Below the pieces are notes generated by a model. The model saw only the letters and a program-made list of their open reading frames with translations. It searched no databases and was not told the origin of the DNA. Position numbers and translations under genes: made by a program. A stretch of 64,000 nt of DNA. Origin: Cytophagales bacterium. GTDB lineage: Bacteria; Bacteroidota; Bacteroidia; Cytophagales; Cyclobacteriaceae. Positions 52,382 through 60,305 of the stretch are shown piece by piece. The stretch lies in contig JADBYK010000026.1 of assembly GCA_020403045.1 (NCBI GenBank), positions 22,927 to 86,926 on the forward strand, written 5' to 3'. The number at the start of each line of letters is the position of its first letter. The first letter of the stretch is position 1.

Positions 52382-52876
52382 TTAAAACTCTACCAAAATG
52401 TGACCCTTTTCCACACTATCTCCTTTTTTTACCCTTACATTTTTTACCATGCCATCGCCAGGCGATTTTAAAATATTCTCCATTTTCATGGCTTCTAAAA
52501 TTAGTAACGCGTCCCCTATTTTTACTTCATCTCCTGCTTTCACTTTCAAGTCGATGATCAAACCGGGCATCGGGGCTTTAATGTGGTTAATTTTGTTACT
52601 ATTGCCGGAAGCAATACCCATTTTTTCAAGTAGCAAATCAAATTTGTCTTTCAATTTAACGGTATAATTGTTACCATTAATCTTCATCATAACCGTTTTG
52701 GAAGAAGAATCTAACTTGACTAACTCTGCCCGATACGATTTATTTTCATACAGGATGTGATAATGACATCCTTCGATTGGAACAAAATCCCATTTTAAGA
52801 GATTGCCATCGACATAGGTCATGCCTTCGGAAGAAGTAAATTCAAATGTCTGATTTCCGATGGTTGCCTGCTGCAT
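52382..52876 (-). CDS. Biotinyl-domain protein (acyl-CoA carboxylase BCCP-like)
   Basis: A 164-aa protein whose C-terminal part (about residues 97-164) is a biotin/lipoyl attachment domain: APMPGLIIDLKVKAGDEV, then EAMKMEN with Lys131 as the biotin site. The N-terminal 90 residues are a small domain seen in biotin carrier subunits of Bacteroidota acyl-CoA carboxylases. A carrier needs a biotin carboxylase and a carboxyltransferase; neither is nearby, so its partners must be encoded elsewhere. Confidence 0.9.
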   Translation of the reverse strand: MQQATIGNQTFEFTSSEGMTYVDGNLLKWDFVPIEGCHYHILYENKSYRAELVKLDSSSKTVMMKINGNNYTVKLKDKFDLLLEKMGIASGNSNKINHIKAPMPGLIIDLKVKAGDEVKIGDALLILEAMKMENILKSPGDGMVKNVRVKKGDSVEKGHILVEF

Positions 52877-52938
52877 AAAAAAATTTTCTAATTCCTATAA
52901 ATTTACGCAATGGGCGGCATCCGCCAAATAAATGCGAT

Positions 52939-54165
52939 TTACTTTTTTAACACCCATTTCATTAATGGACCACTAGTCATACTTGTAACAAGCGCCATGA
53001 TTACTAAGGACACAAAAACTCGTTCGCCAATTAAGCCATTCTCTAACGCCACGAGACCCAAGATAATTTCCATGGCACCACGAGCATTCATTCCAAAAGA
53101 AGCTGCAATTGATTCCCGCCAGGTAAAACCTCCAAGTCGGGTGCCCCACCCGCTGCCAATGATTTTTCCAGCGAACGCGATCGCAATAATGGCCATCGTT
53201 AAGGCGATGTCAAAATTGGCAATAAAATTAACCTTTAGCCCAATGGCCACAAAAAAGAGAGGTGCAAAGATGTTGTTGATGAACTGATGAATTATCTCTT
53301 TGGCTCGTTCACTTAGATGCTCAGAGTCGCCAAGGGCAACACCAACAATAAATGCGCCAAATACAGCGTGGATGCCGATGTATTCCGTAAATGCAGCCCC
53401 CAAAAAGCAAAGCGCTAATGAAAGCGATAAGAGTCCGCCTGGCCAAGCGAAATTTTTATTCACCCAGGGTAATGCTCTATTCATAATACCCCGGCCAATC
53501 GTAAGCATTGCTACAGTAAATCCCACGGTAAGCAAAAGTGTGTTTACAATTGACATGTTTTGTTCTTTGCCAATCATTCCTAGCACCACGGAGAAGATTA
53601 GCCACCCAACAAGATCTGTGATCATGGCTGAGGATATCACTAACATGCCCATTCTGGACTTCAGAATATTCAAATCCATTAAAATTCGAGCGATGACAGG
53701 TAGCGCTGTTATGGCCATCGAAGTACCCATAAAAAGAGAGTAGGCTAGATGGCGAGATGGATATGTGCTCTCAAAAAACTCAGGATAGAAATAGGGAAAT
53801 GTGAAGCCAAACATAAAGGGTATTATAAGGCCAAAAAAACTGGTGTAGATCGCCTGTTTCCCCTGTTGTAATACAATATGCAGATCTACCTCAAGCCCAG
53901 CAATGAACAGCAACATTACGACCGCAATTTGCACAAAGCCATCTAACACCAGAGAAGAAGAGCCACTAGGGAATAATGAGTCAAACCAATCGGGTTGAAA
54001 CATTCCCAAAATAGTTGGCCCCAGAATGAGCCCCGCAATAATTTCACCCACAACCGCAGGTTGTTTTACTTTTCGTGCCAACTCTGCGAACAACCTTCCC
54101 ATAATCAGCATTACGCTGAGTTGCACGAGCAATGCCATAATTTCATGTTGGCTCAGTTTGCTCAT
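52939..54165 (-). CDS. Kef-type cation/proton antiporter (CPA2 family)
   Basis: A 408-aa integral membrane antiporter with 12-13 helices. The family core is clear: VVGEIIAGLILGPTILG, FIAGLEVDL, AITALPVIARILMDL, HAVFGAFIVGVALGD, and NARGAMEIILGLVAL. It exchanges a monovalent cation (Na+ or K+) for protons. There is no cytosolic TrkA-N domain. It overlaps the upstream UspA gene by four bases, so the stress protein and the transporter are probably made together. Confidence 0.93.
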   Translation of the reverse strand: MSKLSQHEIMALLVQLSVMLIMGRLFAELARKVKQPAVVGEIIAGLILGPTILGMFQPDWFDSLFPSGSSSLVLDGFVQIAVVMLLFIAGLEVDLHIVLQQGKQAIYTSFFGLIIPFMFGFTFPYFYPEFFESTYPSRHLAYSLFMGTSMAITALPVIARILMDLNILKSRMGMLVISSAMITDLVGWLIFSVVLGMIGKEQNMSIVNTLLLTVGFTVAMLTIGRGIMNRALPWVNKNFAWPGGLLSLSLALCFLGAAFTEYIGIHAVFGAFIVGVALGDSEHLSERAKEIIHQFINNIFAPLFFVAIGLKVNFIANFDIALTMAIIAIAFAGKIIGSGWGTRLGGFTWRESIAASFGMNARGAMEIILGLVALENGLIGERVFVSLVIMALVTSMTSGPLMKWVLKK

Positions 54166-55013
54166 GTAGTGCGTGGATTAATAAGTAATAGATTACAGGG
54201 TAAATTAGCAAAGATGTATTCCAGATCGTGAGGGAATACCCGATCGAAAAGTGAAAATCTTCTGGCGGGTGCACCTACAATCAACAACTCTGCCTTTTTG
54301 CGTTCAGCAAATCGCGCCAACTCATACCCCGATTTTCCTGAAAGCATTTTGATATTAACCTTTAGGTTTTCATGAGGAATGCGAGCCAGTATTTTTTCCA
54401 CTTCACCTCGTTCTTCGCGCACCATGGCTTGCATGCTTTCATGGTATTCGTCTTCCGTACATTGCTCGTTGGCGGAAAGAGCGAGGCCTAATAATTTCAG
54501 TTCGCGGACGATGTGTACCCATTGCGCATTTTCCATTTTGCCCAAATAACAACCGGCTCTAATTGCGTCTTCAATGTATGGACTGTCCTCAGCATTGACC
54601 ACAATATTATTGACAGATCTCGTTTGTTCGTTGGGGTTTTGAATCATCAGAATAGAACAATTTGCTTTTCGCATGATCTTGCGCGCTACCGTGCCAATGT
54701 AGTTTTGGAGCAAGTTCTCTTTTTTCAGGGCCCCGGCTACCAGCAAATCAATGTTCTCGGTGCTGCATACTTTCAATATTTCTTTGACTGGATCACCTTC
54801 CTTCCAGAGGACAATAGGCTTAAGATCACCCGCATCGACAGATTGAATAAGCTCGCTCATTTTTGATTCCTCTTCCGATCCATGCGTGCCCACGTGAACT
54901 AAAATGAGCTGAGCCCTAAACAAATAGGCCAATCGGGAGGCTTCATTCAAAAGTGCCCGTGAAGTGGGAGAGAAGCCAATGGCTAATGCTATTTTTTTAA
55001 AGCGACCGCTCAT
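54162..55013 (-). CDS. Tandem universal stress protein (UspA)
   Basis: A 283-aa protein with two UspA-fold domains (about residues 4-147 and 150-283). The ATP-type signature is partial: GxVARKIMRKANCSILMIQ in the first and the final LPCNLLLINPR in the second. It is cotranscribed with the Kef-type antiporter (4-bp overlap), and tandem UspA proteins next to cation antiporters may act as nucleotide-sensing regulators; that link is inferred. Confidence 0.85.
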   Translation of the reverse strand: MSGRFKKIALAIGFSPTSRALLNEASRLAYLFRAQLILVHVGTHGSEEESKMSELIQSVDAGDLKPIVLWKEGDPVKEILKVCSTENIDLLVAGALKKENLLQNYIGTVARKIMRKANCSILMIQNPNEQTRSVNNIVVNAEDSPYIEDAIRAGCYLGKMENAQWVHIVRELKLLGLALSANEQCTEDEYHESMQAMVREERGEVEKILARIPHENLKVNIKMLSGKSGYELARFAERKKAELLIVGAPARRFSLFDRVFPHDLEYIFANLPCNLLLINPRTT

Positions 55014-55040
55014 GATTCGTCAAGTTAATAAAAGAAGTAA

Positions 55041-55048
55041 CAAACATA
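55041..55048 (-). promoter_or_regulatory. -7 box of the UspA-Kef operon
   Basis: On the minus strand TATGTTTG is an exact match to TAnnTTTG, 27 bp before the UspA start. No TTG at the right distance was seen. Confidence 0.4.
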
Positions 55049-55120
55049 CCCTTTCAATCCTTATTTTTGGATGGGCCGCACAGAACGAAGAAGAGGGCGT
55101 TACGAAGGCATAGATTTTAA

Positions 55121-55260
55121 CCCAAATTACGCATTAGCATAATTTGCTCTTCGAGCAGATGAAAGGGAAGCTTTGTCTGGGTTAACCCTGACAAAAAATC
55201 CTTTTGCAAAGGATTTTTTTGTCAATTAAGCAATGGAAAATTTCCATTGCTTAATTCGGG
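55121..55260. repeat. Four-hairpin mobile-looking repeat, copy B
   Basis: 140 bp between TTTAA direct repeats (55116-55120 and 55261-55265). Hairpin 1: CAAATTA-C-GC/GC-A-TAATTTG, loop ATTA (55123-55146). Hairpin 2: TGCTC/GAGCA (55145-55157). Hairpin 3: TGACAAAAAATCCTTT/AAAGGATTTTTTTGTCA (55189-55224). Hairpin 4: AATTAAGCAATGG/CCATTGCTTAATT (55224-55256). An extra pair TTAACCCA/TGGGTTAA (55117-55124 with 55178-55185) encloses hairpins 1 and 2. It fills part of the 492-bp gap between the UspA and glyS genes; the rest of that gap holds only promoters. Confidence 0.7.
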
Positions 55261-55491
55261 TTTAAAGGATATTTAGCATCTCGATTGGCAGAGCCTATCA
55301 TTGCTATCGAAGAATATTTTCAATGTTCTCGCTAGGCGCTGAAACAAGCAGTTAAAACAATCTGAGCCGAATCTAAATTGTGTTGGATGAACGACTCTAA
55401 TTTTCGCCTTACTGGTTGGCTGGTTTGGTTAGTTTTTTCTAAAAGAATGATCCAATAGATCATTTTAGTAACTCACCTATAGACTAATTTA

Positions 55492-55499
55492 TATCTTTG
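55492..55499 (+). promoter_or_regulatory. -7 box of glyS with a very short leader
   Basis: TATCTTTG matches TAnnTTTG exactly; the ATG of glyS follows after only 6 bp, so transcription would begin at or next to the start codon. Confidence 0.5.
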
Positions 55500-55505
55500 C
55501 GCCCT

Positions 55506-57047
55506 ATGGCAAATCAAGAAGACAATCTTTTAAAAAATATCATCTCTCATTCAAAGGAGTATGGGTTTATATTTCCATCCAGTGAAATCTATGATGGCCT
55601 AAGTGCGGTCTATGACTATGGGCAGAATGGCGCGGAGCTGAAAAACAACATAAAAGAATACTGGTGGAAGTTCATGACAATGATGCATGATAACATAGTT
55701 GGCATCGATTCAGCTATTTTCATGCACCCCACTATTTGGAAAGCCAGCGGCCATGTAGATGCCTTTAATGACCCGATGGTCGATAACAAGGATTCAAAAA
55801 AACGATATCGGGCTGATGTGCTGGTAGAAGACGCTATCGCAAAAATTCAGGATAAAATTGATAAGGAAGTAGAGAAAGCAGCAAAGCGGTTCGAAAATTT
55901 TGATAAGGCCATGTTTCTGGCTACCAATGGGCGTGTGGTGGAGTATCAGAAGAAGATAGAAGACGCAAATGCTCGATTGAAGGATTCCATGAACAGCTCC
56001 AATATGGAAGCTATGAAGCAACTGATCATTGATATGGAGGTGGCAGATCCTATCTCGGGCACAAAAAACTGGACAGATGTACGCCAGTTCAATTTGATGT
56101 TCTCTACCGAAATGGGTTCCGTAGCTGAAGACACGAATAAAATCTATCTGCGCCCCGAAACTGCGCAAGGCATTTTTGTTAATTTCTTGAATGTTCAGAA
56201 GACGAGCCGTTTAAAAATTCCATTTGGAATTGCACAAATAGGAAAAGCATTTCGCAATGAAATTGTAGCGCGCCAATTCATTTTCCGAATGCGCGAATTT
56301 GAGCAAATGGAAATGCAGTTTTTTGTGAAGCCGGGGGAGGAGATGAAGTGGTACGAATTCTGGAAAGAAAAACGAATGCGCTGGCATCAAACACTTGGGC
56401 TCGGTTCCGAAAACTATCGCTTCCATAATCACTTGAATCTGGCACACTATGCCAACGCGGCTTGCGACATTCAATTTAATTTCCCAATGGGATTCAAAGA
56501 GTTGGAAGGTATACATAGCCGAACTGATTTTGATTTGAAGAGTCACGAGAAATTTTCCGGCAAGAAGCTACAATATTTCGATGCTGAAGCCAATCAAAAT
56601 TATATCCCGTATGTGGTGGAAACATCTGTTGGTTTAGATCGAATGTTTTTGTCCATTCTTTCCAAGGCATATACTGAAGAAAAACTAGAAGACGGATCTG
56701 ATCGTGTGGTATTGCGCATTCCGCCAGCGCTAGCTCCGCACAAAGTGGCTATTCTACCTTTGATGAAGAAGGATGGATTGGCTGAAAAAGCAGAATCTAT
56801 TTTTAATGACCTGAAATTTGACTTCCGTTGTTTTTACGAAGACAAAGACAATATTGGCAAACGCTACCGCAGAATGGATGCCATTGGCACACCCTATTGC
56901 ATTACCATCGATCACCAGACACTTCAAGACGATACTGTGACTATTCGTGATAGAGACACAATGAAGCAGGAACGAATATCGATTTCAAACTTAAAATCTA
57001 AGATTCAAGATTCGGTTTCAATAGCCACTCTTCTAAAACAAATCTAA
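55506..57047 (+). CDS. glyS: Glycyl-tRNA synthetase (dimeric, class II)
   Basis: Charges tRNA-Gly. The alpha2-type enzyme has 513 aa from the ATG at 55506; a TTG three codons earlier is unlikely because it overlaps the promoter box. The class-II motifs are present: motif 1 in YWWKFMTMMH to WKASGHVDAFNDPMVD, RPETAQGIFVNF, motif 2 in IGKAFRNEIVARQFIFRMREFEQME, and motif 3 in VETSVGLDRMFLSIL. A C-terminal anticodon-binding domain closes the chain (HKVAILPLMKKDG). The length is normal for Bacteroidota. Confidence 0.97.
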   Translation: MANQEDNLLKNIISHSKEYGFIFPSSEIYDGLSAVYDYGQNGAELKNNIKEYWWKFMTMMHDNIVGIDSAIFMHPTIWKASGHVDAFNDPMVDNKDSKKRYRADVLVEDAIAKIQDKIDKEVEKAAKRFENFDKAMFLATNGRVVEYQKKIEDANARLKDSMNSSNMEAMKQLIIDMEVADPISGTKNWTDVRQFNLMFSTEMGSVAEDTNKIYLRPETAQGIFVNFLNVQKTSRLKIPFGIAQIGKAFRNEIVARQFIFRMREFEQMEMQFFVKPGEEMKWYEFWKEKRMRWHQTLGLGSENYRFHNHLNLAHYANAACDIQFNFPMGFKELEGIHSRTDFDLKSHEKFSGKKLQYFDAEANQNYIPYVVETSVGLDRMFLSILSKAYTEEKLEDGSDRVVLRIPPALAPHKVAILPLMKKDGLAEKAESIFNDLKFDFRCFYEDKDNIGKRYRRMDAIGTPYCITIDHQTLQDDTVTIRDRDTMKQERISISNLKSKIQDSVSIATLLKQI

Positions 57048-57048
57048 T

Positions 57049-57639
57049 ATGCACCCTGCTATTAACAAGAACCTCTTTTTTGTAAAGGAGCATGTTAAAA
57101 TTTTCAAAGCTGCCAATAGCTTCGATATCATCGATCCGGACACAAAACAGATTGTATTGCAATGCCGAGAAGAAGGTCTTGGCTTTTTTACTAAAATGTT
57201 TCGATTCACCGATTACAAACGCATGACTCCATTTAATATGGAGATCAAAACTGCAGAAGGGCAGAAGATATTGACTGTTCGCAGAGGTATCTCCATCTTT
57301 TTGTCTAACGTAGAAGTGTTAGATGAACGAAATAATGTAATCGGAAAGTTCAAACAAAAGTTTTTTTCAATAGGCGGGAAATTTCAGGTGTTAGATGCCA
57401 GTGAACGTCCTCTGTGTATGTTGAAGGGAAAATGGACGAGTTGGGATTTTAAATTTATTTCTAATGACGGGAAAGAGTTTGCAACGGTAACAAAAAAGTG
57501 GAGTGGCCTAGGTAAAGAACTTTTCACTTCGGCAGATAATTACATTTTACAAATCAGTTCAGAAGTGCCAGCAGATCACCCGTTGAGGATGTTGATCTTG
57601 TCAGCCGTGATGTGTATTGATTTGGTATTGAAGGAATGA
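57049..57639 (+). CDS. LURP-one/scramblase-like protein
   Basis: A 196-aa protein. The LURP-one-related beta-barrel fold is suggested by FFVKEHVKIFKAANSFDIIDPDT, an internal VLDERNNVIGKFKQKFFSIGGKFQVLD, LKGKWTSWDFKF and the hydrophobic C-terminal helix LRMLILSAVMCIDLVLK. Bacterial members have unknown function; a link with phospholipid scramblases exists for eukaryotic relatives. It sits 1 bp after glyS and overlaps dgt by four bases. Confidence 0.8.
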   Translation: MHPAINKNLFFVKEHVKIFKAANSFDIIDPDTKQIVLQCREEGLGFFTKMFRFTDYKRMTPFNMEIKTAEGQKILTVRRGISIFLSNVEVLDERNNVIGKFKQKFFSIGGKFQVLDASERPLCMLKGKWTSWDFKFISNDGKEFATVTKKWSGLGKELFTSADNYILQISSEVPADHPLRMLILSAVMCIDLVLKE

Positions 57640-58964
57640 CAATGATCTGGTCTCAGCTTCTCTCTCCGCAGCGACTCGATCAAAAGTCAAGCGTTAACGA
57701 ACCTTCGCGTAGTGCGTTTGAGCAAGACTATGATCGTATCATTTTTAGTCACCCCTTCAGACGTCTACAAGACAAGACGCAGGTTCACCCCTTGCCTGAG
57801 CATGACTTTGTCCATACTCGATTAACACATAGTCTGGAAGTATCCAGTGTAGGTCGGTCATTAGGCAAACGTGTGGGAGAGGTAATCTTACAACGACATC
57901 CCCAATTACAAACTGATTTTTCTCTTTTTGATTTCGGTGCGATTGTAGCGGCAGCATCATTGGCCCATGATTTAGGCAATCCTCCCTTTGGACATGCGGG
58001 AGAGGATGCGCTTTCTGATTTTTTCCTTCACCACCCAAATGGTCGTCAATTTAAGGAGCAAGTGAGTGAGGCTGAGTGGAATGACTTAGTCAAATTTGAA
58101 GGCAATGCGCAAGGCTTTCGTTTGTTGAATAACAAGCAATATGGATTGAAATTGACAACGGCCACCTTAGGAGCATTTACAAAGTACCCTTGCCCTGCCC
58201 TTTTTCCATCACGAGATAAATCGAAAAAGAGTCAGAAAAAATTTGGATTCTTTCAATCAGAGGAAGACTATTTCAGCAGGGCTGCCGAGCAACTAGGATT
58301 ACTACCTGCGGGCAAAGCTGTTTGGTGTCGTCACCCACTCGCATTTTTAGTAGAGGCTGCCGATGATATATGCTACAACATTATTGACCTGGAAGATGGT
58401 TGCCGAATGGGATTGGTGAATTTCGATGAAACCGTTGAAATGATGGCTTCCATCTTAGGAAGTCAATTCAACAGGGAAAAATTGAAAAAGCACATCAGCC
58501 TGAATGAAAAACTAGGTGTGTTGCGCGCGTTGACAATTGGCAAGTTGGTAGACGAATGCACTGAAGTTTTTCTTGCAGAGGAGCAAGCTATTCTGAATGG
58601 TAAATTTGACAAGGCCTTGACAGATGTGTGCCCATCGAAAGCAAGTTTAGACTCGATAGGCAATATTTCTGTCCAGAAGATTTATCGTTCGAGGCATGTA
58701 GTTCAAATTGAAGCATCCGGCCACGAGGTATTGCCCGGGCTAATGAACGAATTTGTCATCGCTGGTTTTCATCTTGCAGACAAGAACCAATCGAGAAAGT
58801 ATGCCAATTTAGCTTTGCTGCTGCCCGAAGAAGTTCGATACAGCATCGGGCAAAACCCAAGTGACACTTATGGTGTTTTAAGGAATGTGATTGATTTCGT
58901 TTCAGGCCTTACGGATCGCCACGCGCTTTTGCTTTTTCGAACGATCAAGGGCTTTTCCAATTAA
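57636..58964 (+). CDS. dgt: Deoxyguanosinetriphosphate triphosphohydrolase (dGTPase)
   Basis: Hydrolyses dNTPs to nucleosides and triphosphate. It has the HD-domain metal site: His65 in HTRLTHSLEVS, His111/Asp112 in AHDLGNPPFGHAGED (His120) and a later Asp in ADDICYNIIDLEDG. The RRLQDKTQVHPLPEHDFV N-terminus is the family signature. The length (442 aa) fits the long bacterial group. The ATG overlaps the preceding stop (ATGA). Confidence 0.93.
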   Translation: MTMIWSQLLSPQRLDQKSSVNEPSRSAFEQDYDRIIFSHPFRRLQDKTQVHPLPEHDFVHTRLTHSLEVSSVGRSLGKRVGEVILQRHPQLQTDFSLFDFGAIVAAASLAHDLGNPPFGHAGEDALSDFFLHHPNGRQFKEQVSEAEWNDLVKFEGNAQGFRLLNNKQYGLKLTTATLGAFTKYPCPALFPSRDKSKKSQKKFGFFQSEEDYFSRAAEQLGLLPAGKAVWCRHPLAFLVEAADDICYNIIDLEDGCRMGLVNFDETVEMMASILGSQFNREKLKKHISLNEKLGVLRALTIGKLVDECTEVFLAEEQAILNGKFDKALTDVCPSKASLDSIGNISVQKIYRSRHVVQIEASGHEVLPGLMNEFVIAGFHLADKNQSRKYANLALLLPEEVRYSIGQNPSDTYGVLRNVIDFVSGLTDRHALLLFRTIKGFSN

Positions 58965-58990
58965 ATAGAATTTTGCAATTTTAACAGCTG

Positions 58991-60259
58991 ATGGAGACTT
59001 ACGGACGAATTCTACTCTATGCGATGCCCTCCTTTTTGGTGTTGGTGTTGTTTGAAAAGTGGTGGGGCTGGCGCAAAGGAAATGATACCGTCCGCACCAA
59101 CGACATGCTTTCGAGCCTTAGTTCAGGCATGACCAACGTGACAAAAGATGTTTTGGGGTTAAGTGTTGTTATTATCTCCTACGGCTGGCTGATGGACAAA
59201 GTGGCTGTCGTGCATGTCCCTTCAGGCTGGATCACTTATGCCATTGCTTTTATTGCCTTAGATTTTGCCGGCTACTGGGTTCACCGCATTGCGCATGAAT
59301 ACAACCTGTTTTGGAATAATCACATCGTGCATCACAGCAGTGAAGAATTTAATCTGGCCTGTGCTTTACGCCAAAGCATATCGTCTATTGTGAAAATATT
59401 TGCCATTTTCTTGTTACCGGCTGCTTTTTTAGGAGTGCCGCAAGAAGTGATAGCGATCGTAGCCCCTCTTCATTTGTTTGCTCAATTCTGGTATCACACC
59501 CAGCATATCGGAAGGATGGGCTTTTTAGAAAAAATCATTGTGACCCCTTCGCACCATCGCGTGCATCATGCTATAAATGCTGAGTATCTGGATAAAAACT
59601 ACGGACAGATATTTATTTTTTGGGATAAGCTGTTTGGAACCTACCAGGAAGAAATGCCGGCTATACCTCCCGTGTACGGAGTAACTCGTCCCGTTCAAAC
59701 ATGGAATCCGATTAAGATAAACTTTATGCACTTGTGGCTGCTCATCAAAGATGCGTGGAGAGCTGAGCATCTTGAGGACAAATTCAAAATATGGTTTATG
59801 CCATTGGGTTGGCGACCAGATGATGTAGCAAAAAAATACCCGGTAGAAAAAATCAAAGACGTATATCATTTTCAAAAATATGACCCCGCCAATGTAAAGG
59901 GATTGATGGCTTGGAGCTGGATCCAGATGCTCGTACTCTTACTATTTCTGAGTTATCTGTTTGGCAACATTGCCAAAATTGGTAGCCCCAATATGTTTAT
60001 TTATGGTGTGTTTATTTTTCTAACGGTTTATGCACTCACCGATTTAATGGACAAAAATTTCTCAGCTATTTTTTGGGAAGGCATTCGAGTTGGGTTGGGA
60101 ATTTATATCATTTTTCAGCGAGGAGATTGGTTTGGGGCGAGTAGGTTTTTTGAATTCATCGTGCCCGTTGTAATTTTCTACTTTGTATTGTCATTCAGTG
60201 CCACCGTTTTTTTCGCGCTACAGCAACGGGACAAAGCAGATCAACTTTCAATCGCCTGA
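58991..60259 (+). CDS. Sterol desaturase/fatty acid hydroxylase family membrane protein
   Basis: A 422-aa membrane di-iron oxygenase. The eight-histidine motif is visible: His98 and His102 (HRIAH), His111/His114/His115 (HIVHH) and His188/His189/His192/His193 (HHRVHH). At least six hydrophobic segments surround it, and the C-terminal 120 residues carry further helices. It probably hydroxylates or desaturates a lipid; no substrate is named by context. It precedes a MMPL exporter, which may handle related lipids. Confidence 0.92.
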   Translation: METYGRILLYAMPSFLVLVLFEKWWGWRKGNDTVRTNDMLSSLSSGMTNVTKDVLGLSVVIISYGWLMDKVAVVHVPSGWITYAIAFIALDFAGYWVHRIAHEYNLFWNNHIVHHSSEEFNLACALRQSISSIVKIFAIFLLPAAFLGVPQEVIAIVAPLHLFAQFWYHTQHIGRMGFLEKIIVTPSHHRVHHAINAEYLDKNYGQIFIFWDKLFGTYQEEMPAIPPVYGVTRPVQTWNPIKINFMHLWLLIKDAWRAEHLEDKFKIWFMPLGWRPDDVAKKYPVEKIKDVYHFQKYDPANVKGLMAWSWIQMLVLLLFLSYLFGNIAKIGSPNMFIYGVFIFLTVYALTDLMDKNFSAIFWEGIRVGLGIYIIFQRGDWFGASRFFEFIVPVVIFYFVLSFSATVFFALQQRDKADQLSIA

Positions 60260-60290
60260 AAATTCCAGTTTCTTAGACCGTAAAATTCCT

Positions 60291-60298
60291 TAGTTTTG
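60291..60298 (+). promoter_or_regulatory. -7 box of the MMPL exporter gene with a short leader
   Basis: TAGTTTTG matches TAnnTTTG exactly and lies 7 bp before the ATG at 60306, giving little or no leader. No TTG at the right distance was seen. Confidence 0.4.
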
Positions 60299-60305
60299 GT
60301 TGTAT

